From assembly GCF_034670125.1 (NCBI RefSeq), contig NZ_JAXMOC010000001.1, forward strand, positions 124,001 through 188,000: a DNA stretch of 64,000 nucleotides, given 5' to 3'. Source of the stretch: Maricaulis sp034670125. GTDB taxonomy: Bacteria > Pseudomonadota > Alphaproteobacteria > Caulobacterales > Maricaulaceae. Below the pieces are notes generated by a model. It worked only from the letters and a program-made list of their open reading frames with translations, was not told the origin of the DNA and ran no database searches. A program made the translations under genes and the position numbers. Shown one piece after another: positions 44,950-51,911 of the stretch. Numbering within the stretch: the stretch's first letter is position 1; every line of letters starts with the position of its first letter.

Positions 44950-45411
44950 ATGACGGACAAACTGCCCGGAAAACTAACGGTCGAGATGCTGGAAGCCATG
45001 ACCGCCAAAGAACGGGAAAACCTATGGATAAACGCTCGTTCTAACAGTTCGCCGGAGGCGGCTTATCTTGTAACAGTCATCGAGTTTCTGGGCCTGCCAT
45101 ACTCAGAAGACGGCGGCATGCGTCTCAATTCACCCATCGCCCTCAAGATGAACGATATAATTACGTCACCTGCAGGCAAGAAAATGTGCCTTGAGGCTAC
45201 CGAAAAAGGGCTGCCCGCTCTCGCTGGCGTGGATGGTGAACTCAATGCGGCTCTCGGTGTGGACTATCGAGCACACAACCAGGCCACACAAACCGCTGGG
45301 TATTTGGTTGGCAGCCTTATGATCAGCCTTGGATACAGAATCTCGGGTCAGCGAAAGATGCCTGATGGCTGTGTCGCGAAAACTGCTGCGTTCTGGACAA
45401 AACGCCCCTAG
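44950..45411 (+). CDS. Hypothetical protein, 153 residues
   Basis: A soluble protein with no signal or span, starting MTDKLPGKLTVEMLEAMTAKERENLW and with helical content throughout. It has a ribosome site (GGAG) seven bases before the ATG. I recognise no family. It converges on the leftward small-protein pair and shares four bases (CTAG) with the last of them, so the two transcription units abut tail to tail. Codon use looks less GC-biased than in the nar region, in keeping with acquired DNA. Confidence 0.6.
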   Translation: MTDKLPGKLTVEMLEAMTAKERENLWINARSNSSPEAAYLVTVIEFLGLPYSEDGGMRLNSPIALKMNDIITSPAGKKMCLEATEKGLPALAGVDGELNAALGVDYRAHNQATQTAGYLVGSLMISLGYRISGQRKMPDGCVAKTAAFWTKRP

Positions 45412-45788
45412 GACGTTGCCAACATCTCCTGCAGCTCAGCCATGACCAGTCGCGCCTCCGGTGCAGACTGGGGGATATCTTCTCCAACAAGCCGGATCGC
45501 CTCATAGTTCTTGTTCGTCTTCTCGAAGCCTTCCGTCTCGAGACGCGCAAGAATGTTGGGCGGAATTTCTGTCCGTGGCGCCTCGGGACAAACTCCAAAC
45601 CAGTAACCACCACCTGTCGTCCGGTAGGTGGCAAAGTACAGCCAGCCCTCGACAGGTCCGGCAGTTGCGGTGAGATAACGACCGCTTGCCACTCGCCGCT
45701 TCTCGACAAGTCCCAGCGCCCGGAACAGGTCGATGGCTTCAGGCTTCTTCATTTCCATACCCTCATCGGTGTTGCGCAAATCGCTCAT
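45408..45788 (-). CDS. Small protein, second of a tandem paralogous pair
   Basis: This 126-residue protein is homologous along most of its length to the gene before it. Shared blocks are LGLxEKRRVASGRYxTA, WLYFxTYRT, FGVCP and EGFExTxxNxEAIRLVG. It has a short N-terminal extension and about 20 extra C-terminal residues. The ATG at 45788 overlaps the upstream stop by four bases. The open frame runs back to 45959, but that part lies inside the paralogue. Function unknown; it is the last gene of the McrBC-centred operon. Confidence 0.72.
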   Translation of the reverse strand: MSDLRNTDEGMEMKKPEAIDLFRALGLVEKRRVASGRYLTATAGPVEGWLYFATYRTTGGGYWFGVCPEAPRTEIPPNILARLETEGFEKTNKNYEAIRLVGEDIPQSAPEARLVMAELQEMLATS

Positions 45789-46066
45789 TGGACCGTTTTG
45801 CCAACCAGTCGGATGGCCTCGAAATTCCGACTGGTAGGCTCGAACCCTTCTTTTTCCAGAAAGGTCAGGACATCTGCCCGGATTTTTGTTTGCGCCTTCC
45901 TTGGACAAACGCCGAACCAGAACCCGCTTCTTGTCCTGTAGGTCACAAAATACAACCAATTCTCTGCGGGGCCGATATTGGCAGTGACATAGCGACCACT
46001 TGCTACCCTGCGCTTCTCAGCAAGACCGAGAGCGTCAAGCAGATCTCGAGCCTGGGGGGAGGTCAT
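45785..46066 (-). CDS. Small protein, first of a tandem paralogous pair
   Basis: This 93-residue soluble protein of unknown family starts MTSPQARDLLDALGLAEKRRVASGRYVTAN and ends EAIRLVGKTVQ. It consists of a short helical start and a compact aromatic-rich core (WLYFVTYRTRSGFWFGVCP). Its ATG overlaps the stop of an 18-codon reading frame by four bases, which in turn overlaps the HEPN gene. The pair may arise from tandem duplication. A role as accessory or modulator of the HEPN or McrBC proteins is only suggested by linkage. Confidence 0.72.
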   Translation of the reverse strand: MTSPQARDLLDALGLAEKRRVASGRYVTANIGPAENWLYFVTYRTRSGFWFGVCPRKAQTKIRADVLTFLEKEGFEPTSRNFEAIRLVGKTVQ

Positions 46067-46119
46067 CGCAGCTCTCCCAGATTCAGAACATACAGCTGAT
46101 CAAGAGTATCGATTGTCAT
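46063..46119 (-). CDS. 18-codon mini-ORF coupled to both neighbours
   Basis: Between the HEPN gene and the paralogue pair, an ATG at 46119 overlaps the HEPN stop (ATGA). It reads MTIDTLDQLYVLNLGELR and stops at a TGA that overlaps the next ATG (again ATGA). So the short gap is filled exactly by one frame. It may be a real peptide, a coupling device that keeps ribosomes moving, or a chance frame. Confidence 0.4.
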   Translation of the reverse strand: MTIDTLDQLYVLNLGELR

Positions 46120-46805
46120 GCCTCCACCACTGGATAGAAAGGCTGACCCCAGTCCAGTTCAGGCTGATCCATCTTCAGGCTGACAAAGATCGGAACCAGC
46201 CAAGCAAGAATATCGACACCATCCCGGAGCTGGTCGCGATTGACTGCGCTGTTCCAGGTCGAGCCGCCATGCATGATCTGGTTTCTTAGCACATAGAGCC
46301 GGTCGAATATGATCTGAAGGATGGTTTGCGTGTCCTGCCGGGCCAGGGCAGAGCGAACAGCGGTCTGGCTCTTATCGAACGCGGCCCTCCAGTCATTTCC
46401 CCCCCCGTCACGTTGCGCCTGCCAGAAGGGCGAGAAGACATACGGATTGTCCAGCAACACGCGGATCGGTCCCGGAAAGCGGGTCCAGACAGCGTCGTAT
46501 ATGGCCTGCTTGCTGTCAGCCTTGAGCAGGAGTCCGAAATAGCGCCGAAAGTCGTCCCGGGCGCTTGAAGCATCACCCTGACTGTCGCCGAGTTCGCCCG
46601 CATAGGCAGCATTGAACGCCATCCAGTAGAAGATGAAGGCGGCGTCGAGGTCACCGGTGCCGACTTCCTTCTCGGCGCGCCCGAGCCAGCTGATGGCCCG
46701 GTGGACACGAAGGCCCAGTGTTTCCGGATAGGCGTCGCGTTCTGCGCGTTGTCGCGCCTTCAGGACATCATGCTGCAGTACCGACACGTGGATCCTCCCC
46801 ATCAT
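46116..46805 (-). CDS. HEPN-domain protein (predicted RNase or effector) next to McrC
   Basis: The helical 229-residue protein carries RNQIMH (R174, N175, H179), the RNxxxH motif of HEPN ribonucleases. It sits before a helix-rich C terminus, after two long helices (AISWLGRAEKEVGTGDLDAAFIFYWMAFNAAYA). That arrangement is typical of HEPN proteins. It overlaps the mcrC 3' end by 38 bases. HEPN proteins in defence loci often cut RNA to stop growth when infection is sensed. An RNA-cutting back-up to the McrBC nuclease is plausible. Specificity is unknown. Confidence 0.7.
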   Translation of the reverse strand: MMGRIHVSVLQHDVLKARQRAERDAYPETLGLRVHRAISWLGRAEKEVGTGDLDAAFIFYWMAFNAAYAGELGDSQGDASSARDDFRRYFGLLLKADSKQAIYDAVWTRFPGPIRVLLDNPYVFSPFWQAQRDGGGNDWRAAFDKSQTAVRSALARQDTQTILQIIFDRLYVLRNQIMHGGSTWNSAVNRDQLRDGVDILAWLVPIFVSLKMDQPELDWGQPFYPVVEA

Positions 46806-48096
46806 CGAGCCGCCCTTGCATCAAGACTGAGAATTGCGCCGGCACCAAGTCCGGTCGTGCGACGTCGATTGTGGCAATCTCCAAGATCTTGTCGGTTCCG
46901 GAAATCCTGAACCGGACCTGGATCCCGGCCGGCTTCCTGAGCGCAGCGATGTGTGGATAGAGAAGAATGAGGCGGCGGGCCGGGTAGACATGCGCATAGG
47001 CCATCATCTGGTAGATATCACCCTGGCTCACACCCATTCGCCCCTCTGAATCCGAGGCGTCCAGTCGCTTCCACTTGGTATCGACGAGAATGTCCGCAGC
47101 GGCATGCGACCAATAGATGTCGGGCTTGGTCGCAAACAGGGCACGCCCGTCGCTTTCACGATTGAGAACATGACTACGCGGCCCCTGGAGGTGCACTCTG
47201 GCACCGTGTCGACCACTGACACGTTGCGCGGCGCGCCCGACGAATTCCTCGAAGAGCGTGTTCATCTCAAACAGAAGCGCAAATCCGCGTCCGTGGCCGG
47301 ACGAGGTCGTCTGATAGCTGCCTTCGATCAGAAAGCGCGCAATCTCCAAAGGTGCGCGCAAGCGCTCATTCGTCCGGTCCAGCACCAGGTCCTGAAAGGG
47401 TATTGGCTCGCCCGGCGCGAAGGGACGAATGTCCTCCAGCATGAAATCGAGCTCCGCCAACTGGCGCTGGTTTCTTGGTGCCGACGACTGGCGCCGCAAC
47501 CGGTTGATCGCCGTCTTGAGAATTCGGTTGGGCAGGATATCACTACTGAGCTCATCGAAGTGGCAGGCCAGCTTCTGCGGTGAAGCAGCAAGGACTCCGA
47601 ACTGGCGGTGGACGTCCAACCTTCCCCTCAGGCTCGGCAGATCCGCCATTTGCCCGACATAGGCGCGCGGCAAACCTCGGTGAACGACACGGAAGACCAG
47701 CTCGCAAAAAAGGCCAATGACAATCTCCAGCAGATGGCGGTGCTGCCGGGAGAGTTCGGCCAGCCGCCCTGGCGCGATCGGAAGATTGAACGCCTGGGCC
47801 AGCATTTCGACAAGCACATGCCTGACGGCCTCGTCGCTCTGGTCGTCGATCTTGGGGAGAATTTCCACAGCGACACCGGGCGCGGCCAGGACACCGACGA
47901 CCTGCTGGGCACGGATACGCGTCTTGTGATGCTGAAGGACCTTGTCGCTTTCTCCCGAACCGAGTCGCAAATCGCGCTCGGCGGCCTGCGCGACCGCATG
48001 AAGACGGTCAGCTTCCGCCGGAAGGAGCGAGCCCTCCTCCCCGCCTTCGCGGATCGGAAGATAACTCCATTCCCTGAGTGTCAGCGGCGCGTTCAT
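46768..48096 (-). CDS. mcrC: McrC-type nuclease subunit of a modification-dependent restriction system
   Basis: The 442-residue protein has an N-terminal beta-rich part that contacts McrB and a C-terminal PD-(D/E)XK nuclease. The nuclease core is KPDIY...ILVDTKWKRL near residues 330-350, with the Asp and Lys of D-x-K in place. It has family segments such as VLAAPGVAVEILPKID and LPNRILKTAINRL. Its ATG overlaps the mcrB stop by four bases. McrBC cuts DNA with modified cytosines after McrB-driven GTP hydrolysis. Confidence 0.92.
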   Translation of the reverse strand: MNAPLTLREWSYLPIREGGEEGSLLPAEADRLHAVAQAAERDLRLGSGESDKVLQHHKTRIRAQQVVGVLAAPGVAVEILPKIDDQSDEAVRHVLVEMLAQAFNLPIAPGRLAELSRQHRHLLEIVIGLFCELVFRVVHRGLPRAYVGQMADLPSLRGRLDVHRQFGVLAASPQKLACHFDELSSDILPNRILKTAINRLRRQSSAPRNQRQLAELDFMLEDIRPFAPGEPIPFQDLVLDRTNERLRAPLEIARFLIEGSYQTTSSGHGRGFALLFEMNTLFEEFVGRAAQRVSGRHGARVHLQGPRSHVLNRESDGRALFATKPDIYWSHAAADILVDTKWKRLDASDSEGRMGVSQGDIYQMMAYAHVYPARRLILLYPHIAALRKPAGIQVRFRISGTDKILEIATIDVARPDLVPAQFSVLMQGRLDDGEDPRVGTAA

Positions 48097-49601
48097 GCGA
48101 ACCCGGTGTAGGCGTCATCTGCGAAGCGCGTCCGCACGGCGTAGCGATAGCGCACTTCGTCAGCCCCATAGCCGTCCATCCCGGGCGGTGGGACCAGCGC
48201 CCTGCGGGAAACAAACCGCCCTTCATCGCTGGTCTCACCGAGGACCTGGCGGATCTTCTCCCAGTCCTCGTAGAAATATTCCACCAGCAACGGGATGACC
48301 TTGTCGCGCATTACCGTGTCCACGTCGTCGCGGCTCCGGCAATGGATGAAGTAGGCATGACCGATCTGGTGGTCACGGTCGAACAGATATTCGATCCGTT
48401 CATTCATGCGCGTCAGTAGGGCCTGCAGATCGATGCCATCCGGGTTTGTCGAAAGCAAATCCGGCTTCGGCAAAAGCTCCCTGAACTGGAAACGCCGTCG
48501 AAGTGCCGTGTCGAGCAGGGCAATGGACCTGTCGGCCGTATTCATGGTGCCAATGATGTGAAGATTGGCCGGAACGCCGAACGACTTTCCCGAATAAGGC
48601 AGCCGCAGACGGATTGCGTTGGCCGCTCCCAACCGCTTGTCCGCCTCCAACAACGTGATCAGCTCACCGAACACCTTGGATATGTTCGCACGATTGATCT
48701 CGTCGATAACGAGCACATGGCTTCGTGCGTTCGCGGAAGGGTCGGTCCCGTCCTCGCCGAGCACGACTTCTTCCAGCCCGTCCCAGTCAACGAGCGCCAT
48801 GTCGAGCTTGTATACCGCGTGTCGCCGGAATCCGTTCGGATAGAACAGGGACCGGTCAGCACCCTCGTCGCGGCGCCATATCCAGTCCACGGATCGTTGG
48901 TGCGGAAAGCTTTCTGTGTCGGGGTCAAACAGGTAGTCGCTTGCCACTTGCCCGAATGCACGGATGCGATCCCGGCCATCCGAAACAGCTACATAGTCCC
49001 TGATCTGCATGGAAGAACGGAACGACCAAGTCATCACCACATTTCCGTCATGACCGCTGACGTCGGAACCGACTTCCGCCTTCCACCGGCTATGAATTGC
49101 CTCGAAGTCATCAAACTGCTCATCTGACCAGTCGATCTTGCCCCCCCAGCCAATCCGGATCTGATTGGTATCGAGCGCGTCCAGGATTTGCTGCTCGTCC
49201 ACATCCCGCTGCCCGAGTGCCATCTTGAAAATCGACCTGGTCCGATCAAGACGGCCTTCACCTGCAGCTCCGACGTCGAGACGCGCCCGCTCGCTGATCC
49301 GCTTGAACACACCGTCTATCGGCTTGAGGCTGAAACCCGAGGAGCTTGCTCCAGTTTCCGAACCCTCCCCGTCCGGCTCGCCAGTAAATGGCCGCAGACC
49401 TTCCACGAAGTCTTCATAGCTGAACGACTGGTGGAAGGTGACGAATTCGATCCTGCCCTCATCCAGCAATGCGTCATATCGCTGCATCAAACTCTCACGG
49501 CTCGCAGGAATGCTGCCATCACACAATCGGACGGCCTCTTCCGCGGTACTGTAGGTCTTGCCGGTTCCAGGGGGGCCGAAGAGGATGAGGTTAGTTGTCA
49601 C
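48093..49601 (-). CDS. mcrB: McrB-type AAA+ GTPase with an internal EVE/PUA-like domain
   Basis: Unlike E. coli McrB, the protein begins directly with the motor: Walker A GPPGTGKT at residues 9-16. A domain of about 100 residues (about 145-245) is inserted before Walker B; its segment YVAVSDGRDRIRAFGQVASDY resembles EVE/PUA-type modified-base readers. Walker B (VLVIDEIN, 296-303) and the McrB signature MNTADRS (353-359) follow, then the arginine finger region LDTALRRRFQF. The start is GTG at 49601, immediately after the stop of the upstream gene with no gap. The insertion probably supplies modified-base recognition. Confidence 0.9.
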   Translation of the reverse strand: MTTNLILFGPPGTGKTYSTAEEAVRLCDGSIPASRESLMQRYDALLDEGRIEFVTFHQSFSYEDFVEGLRPFTGEPDGEGSETGASSSGFSLKPIDGVFKRISERARLDVGAAGEGRLDRTRSIFKMALGQRDVDEQQILDALDTNQIRIGWGGKIDWSDEQFDDFEAIHSRWKAEVGSDVSGHDGNVVMTWSFRSSMQIRDYVAVSDGRDRIRAFGQVASDYLFDPDTESFPHQRSVDWIWRRDEGADRSLFYPNGFRRHAVYKLDMALVDWDGLEEVVLGEDGTDPSANARSHVLVIDEINRANISKVFGELITLLEADKRLGAANAIRLRLPYSGKSFGVPANLHIIGTMNTADRSIALLDTALRRRFQFRELLPKPDLLSTNPDGIDLQALLTRMNERIEYLFDRDHQIGHAYFIHCRSRDDVDTVMRDKVIPLLVEYFYEDWEKIRQVLGETSDEGRFVSRRALVPPPGMDGYGADEVRYRYAVRTRFADDAYTGFA

Positions 49602-50960
49602 TTACTTAGTCATAACTGAACCACCACTCAGATCTCGAAGCCTATAAACAAAAGAAGTCGTTGTGCTTGCCTCCGGCCCTTTTCGAGACGGTGGAGACAA
49701 CGAAGCCAAGGTTTGCAGATTCCCGCCTGCGAGCGCTTGACTTACATTCGCCCAAGCCTCCGACAGGCCAATTTCGTCATGAATTCGTCGCACAACTATT
49801 TGTACGTCTGCATCTCCGCGATCACGGGCTGGGGAGATGTAGTAATTCAACGCGACGGCTCGGATTTGGTCCGCTCCGCTCATCAAATGCGCATGCCTGT
49901 CAGGAGGTACAGGCACTGGCTGGTCATTCTCATCTACGATAATGAAGCCAGCATTGTGCAGGCGTGCCGCCGCATCCGTCACTGTCGACCAGCCACCGTT
50001 GATATTCGTGCTCTTCTGGATGAACCCAACAATCGGCTTGGTCGGATAGACTCGTTGCTCTCGATCCCTTGTGGACCTAACCCAAAAGCCCTTGGGACTC
50101 CCAAAACCTCCAAATATCTCGGCGTGGTCACCTCGGTCGCGGTAAGCATCAAACGCATCCATGGCTCCCTCGATCGCGTCACGAGTGAAGAGCTCCTGAA
50201 CACCGGATTTTGCAGAGTCCGCATTCGTCGCCCCCGGATACGTCCCGCTCGCAGTCACCCAGAGAAAATTGTGAACATCCCAAAGGTCGGTAGGCTGCAT
50301 GCCTTCGGCTTCAAGTCGCTTGAAAACCGACTTCGCGACGGCAAGGGCCTCTTCATATTCTTCCGCTCGGATCGGCCTGTTGTGGAAGATGATGCGGTGG
50401 AGCAGCGCCTTTGCGACTGCGGACCAGAGGTTTTTTCTGACAAGCACAGCACCCGCCGGATCCTTGATTGCAAGCACCAGGGAACCCAAGACGGCGATGA
50501 TACCGTTGACGCCGCCACCTTGGCCACCGCGAGCGAAGGCGTCGGAATAGGCTTCCGAGAATGCCTCGATGGCCGCGCCGTGAGCCCCCGTGTCGATCCA
50601 AAGCCGCTGCAAGGCTCGAGCGGCATCGACAGCCGGAGCCCCTTTCAGCTTGCCCAGATGATCATGCCCGCGCCACGAAACCATGTTCTGAACAGTTCCG
50701 GACTCCCCGACCTTCTCAGTCAGTGCACGTAGCAGCGCCGAGAGGAGGCCCCGGGCCTGAGATTCGGTTTCTACCGGATCGGCTTCCAGCAAGGGCGCGA
50801 CGACGTCGAGGAAAACGGCGCGGAAGGCATCCTTGTATTCGCGCTCACCGTCCCGGTATCCGCCCGTTTCCGATCGAAAGCTCTCGAAGTCCGGGAAGGT
50901 CTCGCGGAAGCGCCGGATCAAGTCCGTCAGCGCACTCTCGTCAATGCCGAACTCAGACAT
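49602..50960 (-). CDS. McrB-linked protein of unknown family, 452 residues
   Basis: A soluble protein with no recognisable catalytic motif. The first 230 residues look helical (LTDLIRRFRETFPDFESF...YKDAFRAVFLDVVAPLLEAD). A central phrase, LWDVHNFLWVTASGTYPG, recalls spacer segments seen in McrB-like proteins. The C-terminal third is mixed (VGFIQKSTNINGGWSTVTDAAARLH). Its stop is followed at once by the mcrB start and its start overlaps the 86-residue gene by eight bases, so it belongs to the system. A specificity or sensor subunit is my best guess. Confidence 0.78.
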   Translation of the reverse strand: MSEFGIDESALTDLIRRFRETFPDFESFRSETGGYRDGEREYKDAFRAVFLDVVAPLLEADPVETESQARGLLSALLRALTEKVGESGTVQNMVSWRGHDHLGKLKGAPAVDAARALQRLWIDTGAHGAAIEAFSEAYSDAFARGGQGGGVNGIIAVLGSLVLAIKDPAGAVLVRKNLWSAVAKALLHRIIFHNRPIRAEEYEEALAVAKSVFKRLEAEGMQPTDLWDVHNFLWVTASGTYPGATNADSAKSGVQELFTRDAIEGAMDAFDAYRDRGDHAEIFGGFGSPKGFWVRSTRDREQRVYPTKPIVGFIQKSTNINGGWSTVTDAAARLHNAGFIIVDENDQPVPVPPDRHAHLMSGADQIRAVALNYYISPARDRGDADVQIVVRRIHDEIGLSEAWANVSQALAGGNLQTLASLSPPSRKGPEASTTTSFVYRLRDLSGGSVMTK

Positions 50961-51213
50961 CTTCAGACCCGCTCTCGATCGTTATGGAGCTCGGCGAGAT
51001 CAGGCTTGGAGGACCTCCTCGCGGCGATTTCATTCGCACTTTGTAGCCTGCACGGATGTGTTCGACGACATCCTGCAATGTGTCGACAAAGATGTAGTCT
51101 TCGGCGAACTTGGTTTCGCTGACGATGAACTTGCCGTTTTTGTCCCGGATTGGCTCGAGCAGAAGTCCGGCATCTGCACCACGGCTCTTGCGAGCAAAAA
51201 TTCTGATCGTCAT
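50953..51213 (-). CDS. Small McrBC-operon protein, 86 residues
   Basis: A basic, soluble protein (MTIRIFARKSRGADAGLLLEPIRDKNGKFIVSE...), probably one small beta-rich domain. Ribosome site GGGGGA precedes the ATG. It begins 20 bases after the PD-(D/E)XK-like gene and overlaps the 452-residue gene by eight bases. No family was recognised. Confidence 0.65.
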   Translation of the reverse strand: MTIRIFARKSRGADAGLLLEPIRDKNGKFIVSETKFAEDYIFVDTLQDVVEHIRAGYKVRMKSPRGGPPSLISPSSITIESGSEDV

Positions 51214-51233
51214 ACGTTCCCCCAGAGCAATTC

Positions 51234-51911
51234 TTATTTTTGAAGATAGCGTGCCTCACCGGCCACCCAGGCAAGATGCAATGTCGGGTTTGTGTGCCCC
51301 GGCACCTGGGCCCATCCGGACTTGATTGACGTAGCACCGAGGCACCGGGCAAATCGTTCAAAGTCCTCGCGCCAGCGCGCTGTCGGCGAAAACGAATGTA
51401 TCAGGCAGACGGCATGGCCGGCGCGGAAACGGCGCGCCTCGATCACAGCCGACGCGGTGCGGTGAAAGAGCTGATATCGAAGGTCCGGCTCGATCTCGCC
51501 GTCGATCTTCAGAATGGATCGCAAGGCCTCTAGGCGGACTCGTTTTCCCGGGCTGGCATCAACCAGCCACTCCCCGAGTGTAGGGCCGAAAGTCTCATCG
51601 ACCTTGCCCTCCACCATGACCGCCGCCAACTCGTCGCCCACAGCGCACAAGAGGAAAGCGTCATTCTGACTGGCAGCCTTGCCGCCCGGCAAGTCGACCT
51701 GATGCTCGGGCACCACGAAAAGTGGCTCCGGCTGAGCTTCGAACATCTGCTGAAGACATGTCGACACCTCCGGTGGACACCCGCCGGATTCTTCCCAGCT
51801 ATGAGCCATCGAGCGCGCCGAACGGCCGGTCTTCCAGTGCAGATCAGGCTTTGCCAGAAATGCCTTCCAGTCATTCGGCCCAGCCGTGGGGCGATAAATG
51901 CAATTTCTCAT
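51234..51911 (-). CDS. Putative PD-(D/E)XK-like nuclease, 225 residues
   Basis: The pattern Q-N-D-A-F-L-L (residues 82-88) followed by V-M-V-E-G-K-V (98-104) fits the D...ExK core of restriction-type nucleases. The N terminus has a distinctive LHWKTGRSARSMAHSWEE stretch. The ATG overlaps the helicase-nuclease stop by one base (TGATG). It might cut DNA, or bind it without cutting; only the short motif supports the call. Confidence 0.6.
   Translation of the reverse strand: MRNCIYRPTAGPNDWKAFLAKPDLHWKTGRSARSMAHSWEESGGCPPEVSTCLQQMFEAQPEPLFVVPEHQVDLPGGKAASQNDAFLLCAVGDELAAVMVEGKVDETFGPTLGEWLVDASPGKRVRLEALRSILKIDGEIEPDLRYQLFHRTASAVIEARRFRAGHAVCLIHSFSPTARWREDFERFARCLGATSIKSGWAQVPGHTNPTLHLAWVAGEARYLQK

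Noticed and set aside
45789..45959. Upstream extension of the second small paralogue
   Set aside because: It lies inside the first paralogue in another frame, and the ATGA junction at 45788 gives a better start.
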